A stretch of DNA of 64,000 nucleotides from Actinomycetospora cinnamomea (GTDB lineage Bacteria; Actinomycetota; Actinomycetes; Mycobacteriales; Pseudonocardiaceae), in the NCBI RefSeq assembly GCF_003096675.1, contig NZ_QEKW01000015.1:1-64000 (forward strand), in the 5' to 3' direction. A program made the translations under genes and the position numbers. The notes below the pieces were generated by a model. The model saw only the letters and a list, made by a program, of their open reading frames with translations, was not told the origin of the DNA and did not search any database. Shown in pieces: positions 12,657 to 21,335 of this stretch; positions within the stretch are counted from its first letter, which is position 1, and every line of letters starts with the position of its first letter.

Positions 12657-13756
12657 ATGGGGGCGGGCAGGAACCGCTCGCGGGCGTCGTGGACGGCGGC
12701 GGCGGGGTCCCCGCCGGCCGCCTCGACCGCGGCGCGCTGGCGCACCGAGCCCGTGCCCGAGGCCAGCAGCCGGGCGCAGCCCGCGGCCGCGAGGTCCGCG
12801 TCCCCGGCGTCGGCCAGCGCACCCGCCACGTGGTCCTGCAACGCGTTCAGGACCTCCTCGGCCGGCGCCGGCTTGCCCGTGCGCGGGTCCACGAGCTCAC
12901 CGGTGAGCCCCCAGCGCGCCGCCCGCCAGTGCGCCAGGCGCAGCGCCTCGACGGGTTCGTCGCGCGGGGCCACGCCGTCGCGCCAGTCCCGCGCCGCCGT
13001 GGTGACCAGCGCCCGGGCGAGCACCGCCACGAGCACCGCGTCGTCGATCTCGAGCGCCACGTCGGTGACCCGCACCTCGACGGTGCCCAGCTCGCGGGAG
13101 AGGCGCGCGTCGAAGTAGACCATCGCCTCGTCGAGCAGCGTGTCCGTCGACAGCATCGCCGCGACGGCCGCGTCGTAGGCGGCGAGCGACCCGAACACGC
13201 GCGTGGGCCCCGCCGACGGCCAGCGCGACCAGACGATCGTGCGGTAGCTGGCGTAGCTCGTGTCCCGGCCCCGCCAGCACGGCGAGTTGGCCGCCAGCGC
13301 GCGCAGCACCGGCAGCCAGACGCCGATGTGGTCCAGCACCCCGACGCCCTCCTCGAGGGAGCCGACCTCGACGTGCACGTGCTGGCCGCTGGTCAGCTGC
13401 GCGGTGGCGATCGCGCCGAAGCGCTCCGCGATGCGCCCGTAGCGCCCGTCGGGCACCGCGGCCGGCTCGGCGCCCTCGTCCGGCGCGACCGGCGAGGTCG
13501 CCAGCCCCGCCACGTCCACCCCGGCCGCCCGGGCGGCCTCGCGGGCCTCCCGACGGCGGCGGCGCAGGTCGGCGGCCAGCGCGGCCGCGTCGGCGTGCGG
13601 CGCGGTGGCCGTCTCCACCTGCTCGGTGCGCATCTCGCCGTCGAGCTCGCCGTCCGCCTCGTCGCGCACCGCACCGGCCCGGCCGCGCGGTGCCCCGCTC
13701 ACGGGGTCGACGAGCAGCAGTTCTTCCTCGGCCCCGAACGGGGGCACTCCAGTCAT
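12653..13756 (-). CDS. GCS2-family carboxylate-amine ligase (YbdK type)
   Basis: 367 residues, the usual size for YbdK/GCS2 ATP-dependent carboxylate-amine ligases, which join glutamate-like carboxylates to amines. Visible signatures are the N-terminal FGAEEELLLVD motif (metal/ATP-binding glutamates), ELDGEMRTEQVET, SGQHVHVEVGS and the NSPCWRGRDTSYASYR loop. In actinobacteria this family includes weak gamma-glutamate-cysteine ligases; true EgtA is longer and I see no ergothioneine genes nearby. The ATG at 13756 places the motif at residue 7. It is divergent from the Nudix gene across 67 bases, so the two share a promoter region. The substrate is not determined. Confidence 0.85.
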   Translation of the reverse strand: MTGVPPFGAEEELLLVDPVSGAPRGRAGAVRDEADGELDGEMRTEQVETATAPHADAAALAADLRRRRREAREAARAAGVDVAGLATSPVAPDEGAEPAAVPDGRYGRIAERFGAIATAQLTSGQHVHVEVGSLEEGVGVLDHIGVWLPVLRALAANSPCWRGRDTSYASYRTIVWSRWPSAGPTRVFGSLAAYDAAVAAMLSTDTLLDEAMVYFDARLSRELGTVEVRVTDVALEIDDAVLVAVLARALVTTAARDWRDGVAPRDEPVEALRLAHWRAARWGLTGELVDPRTGKPAPAEEVLNALQDHVAGALADAGDADLAAAGCARLLASGTGSVRQRAAVEAAGGDPAAAVHDARERFLPAPM

Positions 13757-13809
13757 GCTGCGATGTTCCCGTTCCGGCCGCCGCGATCGCCGTCGGGGCC
13801 GGGTCCGCT

Positions 13810-13815
13810 TAGTGT
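13810..13815 (+). promoter_or_regulatory. -10 of probable leaderless Nudix transcript
   Basis: TAGTGT ends eight bases before the GTG at 13824; no ribosome site is present between them. Confidence 0.45.
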
Positions 13816-13823
13816 GATCCGTC

Positions 13824-14294
13824 GTGGGTGACGGCGACGGCTGGGTGGTCTGCGACGCCGGGCACCGGCACTGGGGGCGGTTCGGCGCGGCGGGGCTCCT
13901 GCTGCGCCACGCCGAGGACGGCGGGGACGAATGCGTGCTGCTCGCACACCGCGTCTGGTGGAGCCACCACGGGGGCACGTGGGGCATCCCGGGCGGCGCG
14001 CGGGACAGCGACGAGACCGCCCGCGAGGCCGCGCTGCGCGAGGCCGTCGAGGAGACCGGGATCGACCCGGAGCGGGTCCGGGTGACCGGCGACACCGTCG
14101 ACGACCACGGCGGCTGGTCCTACGTCACCGTGCACGCCCGGCTGGACACCGCACGGGCGCCGTTCCTCGAGCCCACCGACGGCGAGGCCACCGAGCTGCG
14201 CTGGACGCCGGTGGGCGAGGTCGCGGAGCTGCCGCTGCACCCGGGGTTCGCGGCCTTCTGGACAGGTCGGGAGGCGCCCGAGCGCCTACCGTGA
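13824..14294 (+). CDS. Nudix hydrolase
   Basis: 156 residues. The Nudix box is complete: GARDSDETAREAALREAVEETGI fits Gx5Ex7REUxEExGU (about residues 53-75), giving the Mg-binding glutamates. Hydrolysis of a nucleoside diphosphate linked to another group is expected; the substrate is open. The N-terminus has a short WVVCDAGHRHWGRFGAAGLLL lead strand typical of actinobacterial MutT-like proteins. The GTG at 13824 is preceded by a -10 rather than a Shine-Dalgarno. The gene's last codons contain the -10 of the acyl-CoA dehydrogenase gene that follows. Confidence 0.9.
   Translation: MGDGDGWVVCDAGHRHWGRFGAAGLLLRHAEDGGDECVLLAHRVWWSHHGGTWGIPGGARDSDETAREAALREAVEETGIDPERVRVTGDTVDDHGGWSYVTVHARLDTARAPFLEPTDGEATELRWTPVGEVAELPLHPGFAAFWTGREAPERLP
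14287..14292 (+). promoter_or_regulatory. -10 of probable leaderless gcdH transcript
   Basis: TACCGT ends six bases before the ATG at 14299 and overlaps the last codons of the Nudix gene. This indicates an independent transcript for the dehydrogenase. Confidence 0.45.
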
Positions 14295-14298
14295 GGCC

Positions 14299-15501
14299 AT
14301 GCCTGGACCTGCCCTGCCGGACCCGTCCGACTTCCTCGCCGTCGACGCCGACCTGAGCGCGGAGGAGCGCGACATCCGCGACGCGGTCCGCGACTACGCG
14401 GCCGCCGAGCTCAGCCCGCGGATCGCCGAGTGGTACGAGTCGAACACCCTCCCGCGGGACATCGCCAAGGGGCTCGGCGCGCTGGGCCTGCTCGGCATGC
14501 ACCTCGAGGGCTACGGCTGCGCCGGCACCAACGCCACGAGCTACGGGCTGGCCTGCCGCGAGCTCGAGGCCGTCGACTCGGGGCTGCGCTCGTTCGTCTC
14601 CGTGCAGGGGTCGCTGGCGATGTTCGCGATCCACCGCTGGGGTTCCGAGGAGCACAAGCAGCAGTGGCTGCCGCGGATGGCCACCGGCGAGGCGCTCGGC
14701 TGCTTCGGGCTCACCGAGGCCGACGCGGGCTCCGACCCGGGGTCGATGCGTACCCGCGCGCGGCGCGACGGGTCCGGCGAGGACGCGGACTGGGTGCTCG
14801 ACGGGTCCAAGATGTGGATCACCAACGGCACCCTCGCCGACGTGGCGGTGGTGTGGGCGCAGACCGATCCGGACGCCGGGAGCAAGGGCATTCGCGGCTT
14901 CGTCGTGCCCACGGACACCCCGGGCTTCGCCGCCAACGAGGTCAAGCACAAGCTGTCATTGCGGGCGTCGCTGACCGCCGAGCTCGTCCTCGAGGGCGTG
15001 CGCCTGCCCGCCGACGCGGCGTTCCCCGAGGTGCGCGGGCTCAAGGGACCGCTCTCGTGCCTCAACGAGGCCCGCTACGGCATCCTCTGGGGCGCGGTGG
15101 GGGCGGCGCGGACCTGCTACGAGTCGGCGCTGGCGTACGCATGCGACCGCGAGCAGTTCGGGCAGCCGATCGCCGGGTTCCAGCTGACACAGCGCAAGCT
15201 CGCCGACATGGTCGTCGCGGTGAACCAGGCCGCGCTGACCGCCGCGCGGATCGGCCGGCTCAAGGACGCCGAGCAGCTGCACCCCGCCCAGGTCAGCCTC
15301 GGGAAGATGGCGAACGTCCGCGCCGCGCTCGACGTCGCCCGCACCGCGCGCACCGTGCTGGGCGGCAACGGGATCACCCTCGAGTACCCCGTGTTCCGGC
15401 ACATGACCAACCTCGAGACCGTGCTGACCTACGAGGGCACCGAGGAGATGCACGCCCTGTCGATCGGGCAGGCCGTCACGGGGATTCCGGCGTTCCGGTA
15501 G
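14299..15501 (+). CDS. gcdH: Glutaryl-CoA dehydrogenase-like acyl-CoA dehydrogenase
   Basis: 400 residues with the full acyl-CoA dehydrogenase layout: helical N-domain, FAD-contacting GCFGLTEADAGSDPGSM, KMWITNG, and the C-terminal TYEGTEEMHALSIG carrying the catalytic glutamate. SLRAS in the middle strand and the overall sequence resemble glutaryl-CoA dehydrogenases, which oxidise and decarboxylate glutaryl-CoA to crotonyl-CoA in lysine and tryptophan breakdown. No CaiB-type CoA transferase sits next to it, so pathway placement rests on family similarity. The ATG at 14299 lies six bases after a -10 element. Confidence 0.88.
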   Translation: MPGPALPDPSDFLAVDADLSAEERDIRDAVRDYAAAELSPRIAEWYESNTLPRDIAKGLGALGLLGMHLEGYGCAGTNATSYGLACRELEAVDSGLRSFVSVQGSLAMFAIHRWGSEEHKQQWLPRMATGEALGCFGLTEADAGSDPGSMRTRARRDGSGEDADWVLDGSKMWITNGTLADVAVVWAQTDPDAGSKGIRGFVVPTDTPGFAANEVKHKLSLRASLTAELVLEGVRLPADAAFPEVRGLKGPLSCLNEARYGILWGAVGAARTCYESALAYACDREQFGQPIAGFQLTQRKLADMVVAVNQAALTAARIGRLKDAEQLHPAQVSLGKMANVRAALDVARTARTVLGGNGITLEYPVFRHMTNLETVLTYEGTEEMHALSIGQAVTGIPAFR

Positions 15502-15507
15502 CCGTCC

Positions 15508-16983
15508 TCACTCCGGGGGCGCGCACTCCACGCGGTTGCGGCCCCCGTGCTTGGCGGCGTACAGCGCCGCGTCGGCGCTCACCATGAGGCCGTCGAGGTC
15601 CTGCGAGCTCTGCGGGTACGACGCGGTGCCGATCGAGGCGGTGAGGCCGGCGACGGTGCCGCCGCCGAGCTCCGTCGAGATGGCCACCTCGCACTCGCTG
15701 ATGCGCCGCCGGAGGCGCTCGGCGGTGCGTCCGACCTGGTCGGGGTCGGCCTCGGCGAGCAGCACCACGAACTCCTCGCCGCCGAAGCGCCCGACGGCGT
15801 CGTAGGGCCGGACCTCCGAGCGCAGGGTGTCGGCCACGGCGCGCAGCACGGCGTCGCCGACGAGGTGGCCGTGGCGGTCGTTGATCGCCTTGAAGGCGTC
15901 GAGGTCGACCATGATCACGCCCATCTCGCCGCCGCGCCGGCGCAGGCGCGCGAGCTCGCGGTCGGCCTGGTCGCGCCAGGCCGTGGCGTTCGCGAGGCCC
16001 GTCTTCGGGTCGGTGCGCGCGGCGCGGGCGAACTGCTGGAGCAGGAAGCCCCGGTGCATGCCCATCACGGGCACCAGCAGCACCGGCAACAGCCACGGCG
16101 CCGTCAGCGCCACGACGGCCAGCGCGGCGCCGAGGGCGAGCGCCCCGAGGCCGATGAGGGTGTCGGTGGGCGACCCCAGGCGCTTCCACCACGGCGTGCC
16201 GGGCGCGCTGAGGCAGATCATGAACACCACGAGGCCGTGGTTGACCGTCCACCGCGTCAGGCCCGCGGCCACGAGCACGAGGAGCCCGAGCGGACCGGAG
16301 ACCTTGGCCAGCAGATCGCCCGGCACCAGCGAGAGCACACCCCACGCCGCGGTCGACGCGAGGAGCACCGTCGCCGCGGAGTACGTCCACCGGTGCGGCA
16401 CCGGGCGTTGGCTGACCCTCGCCCACCAGTAGGCGAACGTGAGCACGACGAGGACCAGGGCCAGGCCGAGCGGCAGCAGGAAGAGCCCTGCGAAGCTCCA
16501 GACCGATTTCAGCTCGATGTAGGGCTGGCCCTCGGCCGCGACCTCGCGTCGCCGCTCGATGCCGCGGGCGATCTCGACGTGGACGACCAGGCCCAGCGCG
16601 AGCAGCCCGAGAGTGCGCCAGTCGGCGGCGCCGATCGGCTGGAGCCCCGAGACGGCGACCGACAGGACCACCGCGAGCACGTCGACGACGAGGACGGCGA
16701 CGACGACCCGCCGCGGTGCCTGCCACAGGCTCCACCGGCGGGGGTCGAGCCGCCGCGGGTCGAACCGGCGGACCGGCGGCTCCGTGACCTCCGCCACACC
16801 AGCGGGTCGGTCGGGCCGGGCTCGGCGTGCCAGACGCACCGGGCGCAGGGAATCGGACTTCGGGGACGTCGCGGACGCGGTGCTCACGCGACGTACCGAT
16901 CGTTTGGAGGGGGCTGCTCCGGACGCGGGAGCGAGAGCGGAGCGGGGGTCGCCGGGACCCCGTCCGGGTTCGCTCGCCGTCAC
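15508..16983 (-). CDS. Membrane diguanylate cyclase (GGDEF)
   Basis: 491 residues. A disordered Arg/Pro-rich N-terminus (1-75) precedes about seven hydrophobic helices (80-310), then a C-terminal GGDEF domain (about 325-485). The signature is GGEEF at 401-405, fully active-type, and R392-x-x-D395 lies five residues upstream, the classic RxxD inhibitory site for product feedback by c-di-GMP. There is no EAL domain. Start: GTG at 16983 has GGAGGAGG nine bases upstream; a longer frame to 17106 lacks such a site. The membrane region resembles MASE-like sensors, but the signal is unknown. Confidence 0.9.
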   Translation of the reverse strand: MTASEPGRGPGDPRSALAPASGAAPSKRSVRRVSTASATSPKSDSLRPVRLARRARPDRPAGVAEVTEPPVRRFDPRRLDPRRWSLWQAPRRVVVAVLVVDVLAVVLSVAVSGLQPIGAADWRTLGLLALGLVVHVEIARGIERRREVAAEGQPYIELKSVWSFAGLFLLPLGLALVLVVLTFAYWWARVSQRPVPHRWTYSAATVLLASTAAWGVLSLVPGDLLAKVSGPLGLLVLVAAGLTRWTVNHGLVVFMICLSAPGTPWWKRLGSPTDTLIGLGALALGAALAVVALTAPWLLPVLLVPVMGMHRGFLLQQFARAARTDPKTGLANATAWRDQADRELARLRRRGGEMGVIMVDLDAFKAINDRHGHLVGDAVLRAVADTLRSEVRPYDAVGRFGGEEFVVLLAEADPDQVGRTAERLRRRISECEVAISTELGGGTVAGLTASIGTASYPQSSQDLDGLMVSADAALYAAKHGGRNRVECAPPE

Positions 16984-17348
16984 GATGAGTGACCTCCTCC
17001 AGGTCAGCAGGGCCGGCGGCGGGCCGATCCTGCCTGCGGAACACGGTACCGAGAGACATCGGATCTCGGCAGCGCGCATCACCCGTTGAGCAGCAATCAC
17101 TCCCATGGTTGACGCCCAGTCGCCGTCTGGTCACACAAAGCTCCATTGGCGAGCATTCAAGGGCGGATGTGCCGAGGCGTGCGTCCGGATGTGACAGTGC
17201 CGTCGCTCTCCGTCAGCGCGGAGAACGTCGGCCGGGTGCACGCCCCGGGGACGCGAGATCCGCCACGCACCGTGTGCGTTGGCCCACGACCGTGATCTCG
17301 GGGCCCACCCGACCCGACCGATGCCGAATCCTCTCGAAAGGATCTCCC
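16984..17348. other. Non-coding region upstream of micro-ORF and cyclase
   Basis: 365 bases between the divergent cyclase and the DSNWH micro-ORF. It must contain both promoters. I see no confident -35/-10 pair. Base composition is slightly less G/C-rich than the genes. An open frame on the minus strand across 17157-17474 is only the complement of the repeat peptide and is not a gene. Confidence 0.45.
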
Positions 17349-17429
17349 GTGGCCGACTTGAACCGGCACCGCGACTCCAACTGGCACTACGCCGACTCGA
17401 ACTGGCACCGCGACTCCAACTGGCACTGA
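17349..17429 (+). CDS. Micro-ORF of DSNWH tandem repeats, unknown function
   Basis: 26 codons from GTG 17349 to TGA 17427-17429. The peptide begins MADLNRH and then reads RDSNWH, YADSNWH, RDSNWH: three copies of D-S-N-W-H ending exactly at the stop. AAAGGA seven bases before the GTG is a good ribosome site, and a strong terminator follows 20 bases after the stop, so this looks like a free-standing short transcript. The peptide holds three Trp and five His in 26 residues. Synonymous TCC/TCG and CGC/TAC-GCC differences between copies suggest selection on the peptide. The next gene, convergent, is an MFS exporter. It could be a metal-binding peptide, a processed secreted peptide or a regulatory leader; no modification enzyme or protease is adjacent. 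I do not recognise a named family. Confidence 0.6.
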   Translation: MADLNRHRDSNWHYADSNWHRDSNWH

Positions 17430-17448
17430 CGCGCGCTGATCCGAGGGC

Positions 17449-17493
17449 CGAGGGGCGCCTCCGCTGCTCCCCACGCAGCGAAGGCGCCCCTCG
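17449..17493. terminator. Bidirectional terminator after the micro-ORF
   Basis: 19-bp stem (17449-17467 with 17475-17493) with one mismatch and a seven-base loop, between the micro-ORF and the convergent MFS gene. Its arm sequence resembles the stem-loops at 25666 and 25752. Confidence 0.85.
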
Positions 17494-17544
17494 CTCGCGC
17501 CCTACGTCAGCGTGCGCGTCCCCACGGCAGGCGGCGGCTCCTCG

Positions 17545-18753
17545 TCAGCGCGCGCGGCTCCACGCCGCCGCGCAGGCGACGGCGACGACCACCCCGACGA
17601 CGCCGGCGATCGCCACCGCGGTCGCCGGTCCCGTGCGTTCGGCCAGCAGGCCGGCGAGGAGCACGCCCACGCCCTGGGTGACGCGCAGGGCGGTGACCGC
17701 GAGGCCGAAGGCCTGCCCGCGGTGGGCATCCGGCACGGCGGCGACGAAGGCCGCATTGGCGGGCACCTGGTAGGCACACGCCAGCCCCGAGGCGACCCAC
17801 AGCGCGATCAGGCCGGCCAGTGGGGGATCGAGCGCCGAGGCCACCAGCGGCACGCAGGAGGCCACCGCCAGGGGGCCGAGCAGGCGGTCGCGCCGCGCGG
17901 GTGGCACGAGGCGGGCGAGCACGACGATGCCCAGCGCCGCCCCGAGCGGGTTCGCGGCCAGCAGGAGGCCCACGGCGACCGGCCCGCCACCCAGCGCCGC
18001 CGCGTACGGCGCCGCGAGGCCCTCGATCGTCACCACGAACGCCGACACGCAGGCCAGGGCGACGAGCGCCCGCAGGCGCCGGTCGCTCACGACGATGCGG
18101 GCGCCGTCACGCAGCCCCGCCCCCGCGCGGACCTCCGGCGCGGCGCTCACCCGCTGCTCGACCACCCCGAACTGCAGGATCGCCGCCGAGAGCACGAACG
18201 TCGCGGCGTCGGCCAGCAGCGCGACCGGCACCCCGACCAGCGCGACCAGCGGCCCGCCGAGCGCGAAGCCCAGCACCTGCCCGCTCTGGTACGTCGTGCC
18301 CGACACCGCCGAGGCGACGACGTAGCGCTCGCCGTGCAGGACGTGCGGCAGGATCGCCGCCCGCGCCGCCGCGAACGGGGCCGCGAGCAGCTGTCCCGCG
18401 ACGACGAGGACGCAGAGGCCCCAGAACGGCATCCCGGGCACGGCCATGAGCGCGAGCAGGCCGGCGCGCAGGAGGTCGGTCACCACCATCGTGGCCCGGC
18501 GCGGCGCCCGGTCGGCGATGCCCGAGAGCAGGGGGCCGGCGACGAGGTCGGGCAGGAAGGTCAGCGCGTAGGTCAGCGCGGTCAGCCCGGCCGACGCGGT
18601 CTCGGTGAAGACGAGGAACGCGAGCGCCACGCGGGCCACCTGGTCGCCGAGCACCGAGAGCAGCTGCGCGACCCAGAGCGCCCGGAACTGGGCGTCGGCG
18701 AGGACGTCGACGAAGCGCGCACCGCCGGCGTCCGGCCGGTGCTCGTCGGTCAC
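17545..18753 (-). CDS. MFS transporter (drug/siderophore exporter type)
   Basis: 402 residues with about twelve hydrophobic segments. The loop 2-3 signature GIADRAPRRATMVVTDLLRA matches the MFS D-R-x-x-R motif, and the overall pattern fits the MFS_3/EntS-like exporters. Substrate unknown. The start is GTG 18753; TAGAGT lies nine bases upstream on the minus strand, so the transcript may be leaderless. It converges on the DSNWH micro-ORF across a shared terminator; this is proximity, not an operon, so a role in exporting that peptide would be speculation. Confidence 0.85.
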   Translation of the reverse strand: MTDEHRPDAGGARFVDVLADAQFRALWVAQLLSVLGDQVARVALAFLVFTETASAGLTALTYALTFLPDLVAGPLLSGIADRAPRRATMVVTDLLRAGLLALMAVPGMPFWGLCVLVVAGQLLAAPFAAARAAILPHVLHGERYVVASAVSGTTYQSGQVLGFALGGPLVALVGVPVALLADAATFVLSAAILQFGVVEQRVSAAPEVRAGAGLRDGARIVVSDRRLRALVALACVSAFVVTIEGLAAPYAAALGGGPVAVGLLLAANPLGAALGIVVLARLVPPARRDRLLGPLAVASCVPLVASALDPPLAGLIALWVASGLACAYQVPANAAFVAAVPDAHRGQAFGLAVTALRVTQGVGVLLAGLLAERTGPATAVAIAGVVGVVVAVACAAAWSRAR

Positions 18754-18914
18754 GGTCCGACGACTCTACGTGCACGACGCGCGACACGCCCGGGATTCGG
18801 GGGCACTGGCGCCACACCCGCCTCACGGTGCACACTCCACCGCGGTGTGATCCGCTGGGCCGTCGGTGACGAGGACGTTGGGGAAGGCGCTTCTCGTCGA
18901 GCCGGAGGTCAGCA

Positions 18915-19406
18915 GTGAGCACCCGTGGCGTGGTCTACGTCCACTCGTCGCCGTCTGCGGTCAGCCCGCACGTCGAGTGGGCGATCGCGGGCGTCCTCGA
19001 CGCCCGTGTCGTACTGGACTGGTCCGCACAGGACGCGGCACCGGGATCGGTACGTGCCGAGTGCACGTGGGTCGGACCCGCGGGCACCGCGGCCCGTTTG
19101 GCGACCGCTCTGCGCGCCTGGAGCATGGTGCGCTTCGAGGTCACCGAGGACCCCTCGGCGGGCACCGACGGCGAGCGCTTCAGCCACGTCCCGGGCCTGG
19201 GCCTGTGGCACGGGCGGACCAGCGCGAACGGCGACATCGTGCTCGGCGAGGACCAGGTGCGCGCGGCGCTGGCCGGCGCGTCCAGCCGGGAGTCGCTGAC
19301 CCGGCGCCTCGACGACCTGCTCGGCACCCGCTGGGACGACGCGCTCGAGGAGTTCCGCTTCGCCGGCGACGGCGCCGCGCCGGCGCGGCTGCACCAGGTC
19401 GGTTGA
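18915..19406 (+). CDS. DUF3145 family protein
   Basis: 163 residues beginning STRGVVYVHSSPSAVSPHVEWAI, the hallmark N-terminus of DUF3145, a conserved actinobacterial family of unknown function. Length is normal. GGAGG lies seven bases before the GTG at 18915. It is mostly soluble with alternating strands and helices; no catalytic motif is evident. In many actinobacteria it sits beside the fatty-acid synthase genes, as here (fabF is 0.7 kb away). Confidence 0.88.
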   Translation: MSTRGVVYVHSSPSAVSPHVEWAIAGVLDARVVLDWSAQDAAPGSVRAECTWVGPAGTAARLATALRAWSMVRFEVTEDPSAGTDGERFSHVPGLGLWHGRTSANGDIVLGEDQVRAALAGASSRESLTRRLDDLLGTRWDDALEEFRFAGDGAAPARLHQVG

Positions 19407-19456
19407 CCGCTCCCGCCGACCGGGGGACGTCGGGGAGGGCTGGCACGCTGGAGGGC

Positions 19457-20062
19457 ATGCTCGGTCGGTTGCGTGACGGCGACTGGCGCGACCGGCCGCG
19501 GCCGACGATCGTCGTGCCCACCGCCCTCGTCGTGCTGCTCGTCGTGCTCGTGGTGGCCGGCGTCCTCCTGGGGACGCGGGCGGCCGAGGTGGGGCGGGCC
19601 GCGGTCGGCGACACCGGTCCTGTCCTCGTGGGCGCCGAGCTGCCCGCCGACGGGTCCGCCGGCCCCCCGACGGTCACGCTCTCGCCCTCCGCCGTGGCGC
19701 ACCCGCGCTCGGCCGCCGTCCGCGACCTCCTCCAGCGCTGGGTCGACGCCCGCAACGCCGGCGACGTCGCGGCCTACCGCGCCACGCTCGCGCCCGGTGC
19801 CCGCATCGACCCGACGGTCTTCACCGAGACGGCGCGCACGCAGCGCGTCGGCTCGGTGGTCGTCCGGCGGATCGACCCGGTGGCCGGGGGCGAGCTCGTC
19901 GTCCCGCTGGGCTACGTGACCACCCAGGACCCGGCGGTCGCTCCGGCGGACGTGCGCGTCCCGCGCCTGTGCTGGCAGGTCAGCGCCGTCGTCACCCAGA
20001 CCGGCGACGAGCCCCGTCTCGTCGACCCGAGGCCCGGGAGCCAGCTCCGGACACCCTGCTGA
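19457..20062 (+). CDS. Membrane-anchored NTF2-like/Mce-associated-type protein
   Basis: 201 residues. A short basic N-terminus precedes one strong membrane helix (about 20-43, VVPTALVVLLVVLVVAGVLL). The external part begins with a flexible segment and then AVRDLLQRWVDARNAGDVAAYRATL, the opening helix pattern of SnoaL/NTF2-like and Mce-associated domains. No enzyme motif. GAGGG sits immediately before the ATG, closer than usual. Function unknown. Confidence 0.68.
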   Translation: MLGRLRDGDWRDRPRPTIVVPTALVVLLVVLVVAGVLLGTRAAEVGRAAVGDTGPVLVGAELPADGSAGPPTVTLSPSAVAHPRSAAVRDLLQRWVDARNAGDVAAYRATLAPGARIDPTVFTETARTQRVGSVVVRRIDPVAGGELVVPLGYVTTQDPAVAPADVRVPRLCWQVSAVVTQTGDEPRLVDPRPGSQLRTPC

Positions 20063-20072
20063 GCGCTCGTCC

Positions 20073-21335
20073 TCAGGCCGGGGTGAACGCGAGGCAGACG
20101 TTGTGGCCGCCGAAGCCGAACGAGTCGCTGATCGCGGCGTCGAGCGTCATCTTGCGGGCCTCGCCGGACACGACGTCGAGGGTGACGTCCGGGTCGAGCT
20201 CCTCGAGGTTCGCGGTCGGCGGCACGAGGCCCTCGCGCACCGAGAGGATCGTCGCGATCGCCTCGACCGCACCGGCCGCGCCGAGGAGGTGGCCCAGCGA
20301 GCCCTTGGGCGCGGTGAGCACCGGGTGGTCGCCGATCGCCTTCTTCACCGCGACCGTCTCGGCCACGTCGCCGACGTTGGTGGCCGTCGCGTGGCAGTTC
20401 ACGTGGCCCACGTCGGCGGGGTCGAGGCCCGCCGTGCGCAGGGCGGCCGCGACGGCGCGGGACTGGCCCGTCCCCTCGGGGTCGGGCGCGGTGATGTGGT
20501 ACGCGTCGGCGCTGGTGCCGATGCCGGCGAGGCGCCCGTGCACGGTGGCCCCGCGGGCCTGCGCGAACTCCTCGCGCTCGAGCACCACCATGCCCGCGCC
20601 CTCGCCGAGCACGAAGCCGTTGCGGCCGGTGTCGAACGGCCGCGACGCGCGCTCGGGCTCGTCGTTGCGCAGCGCCATGGTCCGGGCCTGGCTGAAGCCC
20701 GCCAGGGTGATCGGCGCGATACACGCCTCGGTGCCGCCGGCGACGACGACGTCCACCTCGTTGGCCTGGAGCATACGCCAGCCCCACGCGAGGGCCTCGG
20801 CGCCGGACGCGCAGGCCGACACCGGCGCGTGGACGCCCGCGGCCGCGCCGAACTCGAGCCCCACGTGCGCCGCGGGCCCGTTCGGCATCAGCATCGGGAT
20901 GGTCAGGACCGCGACCTTGCGCAGGCCCTGCTGCTCGAGCAGGTCGTCCTGGCCCAGCAGCGTCAACGCTCCGCCGATGCCGGTGCCGACGATCACCGCG
21001 AGGCGCAGCGCGTCGACCTTGGGTGAGCCGTCCTCCAGCGACGGGTAGTCGCCGAGGTCGGCGTGAGCCCACGCCTCGCGAGCGGCGATGATCGCGGTCT
21101 GCTCGCTGCGGTCGAGACGGCGGGCCTCGACGCGCTTGATGACGTCGGCCGGCTCGGTGGCGAGCTGCGAGGCGATCTTCACCGGCAGCTCGAACCGGTC
21201 GACCCATTCCTCCTCGATGGGGCGGACGCCGCTGCGACCGGCCAGGAGGCCGTCCCAGGTGGTCGCCACGTCGCCGCCGAGCGGGGTCGTCGCTCCCATA
21301 CCGGTGACGACGACCCCCTGGCCGGTGGCGCTCAC
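20073..21335 (-). CDS. fabF: Beta-ketoacyl-ACP synthase II
   Basis: 420 residues, the normal KAS II size. Catalytic triad: Cys175 in VSACASGAE, His315 in VNCHATATN and His349 in GSLGHLLGAAG. It condenses malonyl-ACP with acyl-ACP during chain elongation and corresponds to KasA/KasB in mycobacteria. The GTG start overlaps the acpP stop by four bases (GTGA), so it is the last, translationally coupled gene of fabD-fabH-acpP-fabF. Only one KAS II is present here where mycobacteria have two. Confidence 0.95.
   Translation of the reverse strand: MSATGQGVVVTGMGATTPLGGDVATTWDGLLAGRSGVRPIEEEWVDRFELPVKIASQLATEPADVIKRVEARRLDRSEQTAIIAAREAWAHADLGDYPSLEDGSPKVDALRLAVIVGTGIGGALTLLGQDDLLEQQGLRKVAVLTIPMLMPNGPAAHVGLEFGAAAGVHAPVSACASGAEALAWGWRMLQANEVDVVVAGGTEACIAPITLAGFSQARTMALRNDEPERASRPFDTGRNGFVLGEGAGMVVLEREEFAQARGATVHGRLAGIGTSADAYHITAPDPEGTGQSRAVAAALRTAGLDPADVGHVNCHATATNVGDVAETVAVKKAIGDHPVLTAPKGSLGHLLGAAGAVEAIATILSVREGLVPPTANLEELDPDVTLDVVSGEARKMTLDAAISDSFGFGGHNVCLAFTPA

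Noticed and set aside
17349-17429. DSNWH micro-ORF read as a Trp/His attenuator leader
   Set aside because: The terminator is followed by a convergent gene, with no downstream amino-acid biosynthesis gene on the same strand to attenuate.
17157-17474. Minus-strand open frame across the DSNWH region with Val/Pro/Gly repeats
   Set aside because: It simply mirrors the repeats on the other strand; the plus strand has the ribosome site and the terminator.
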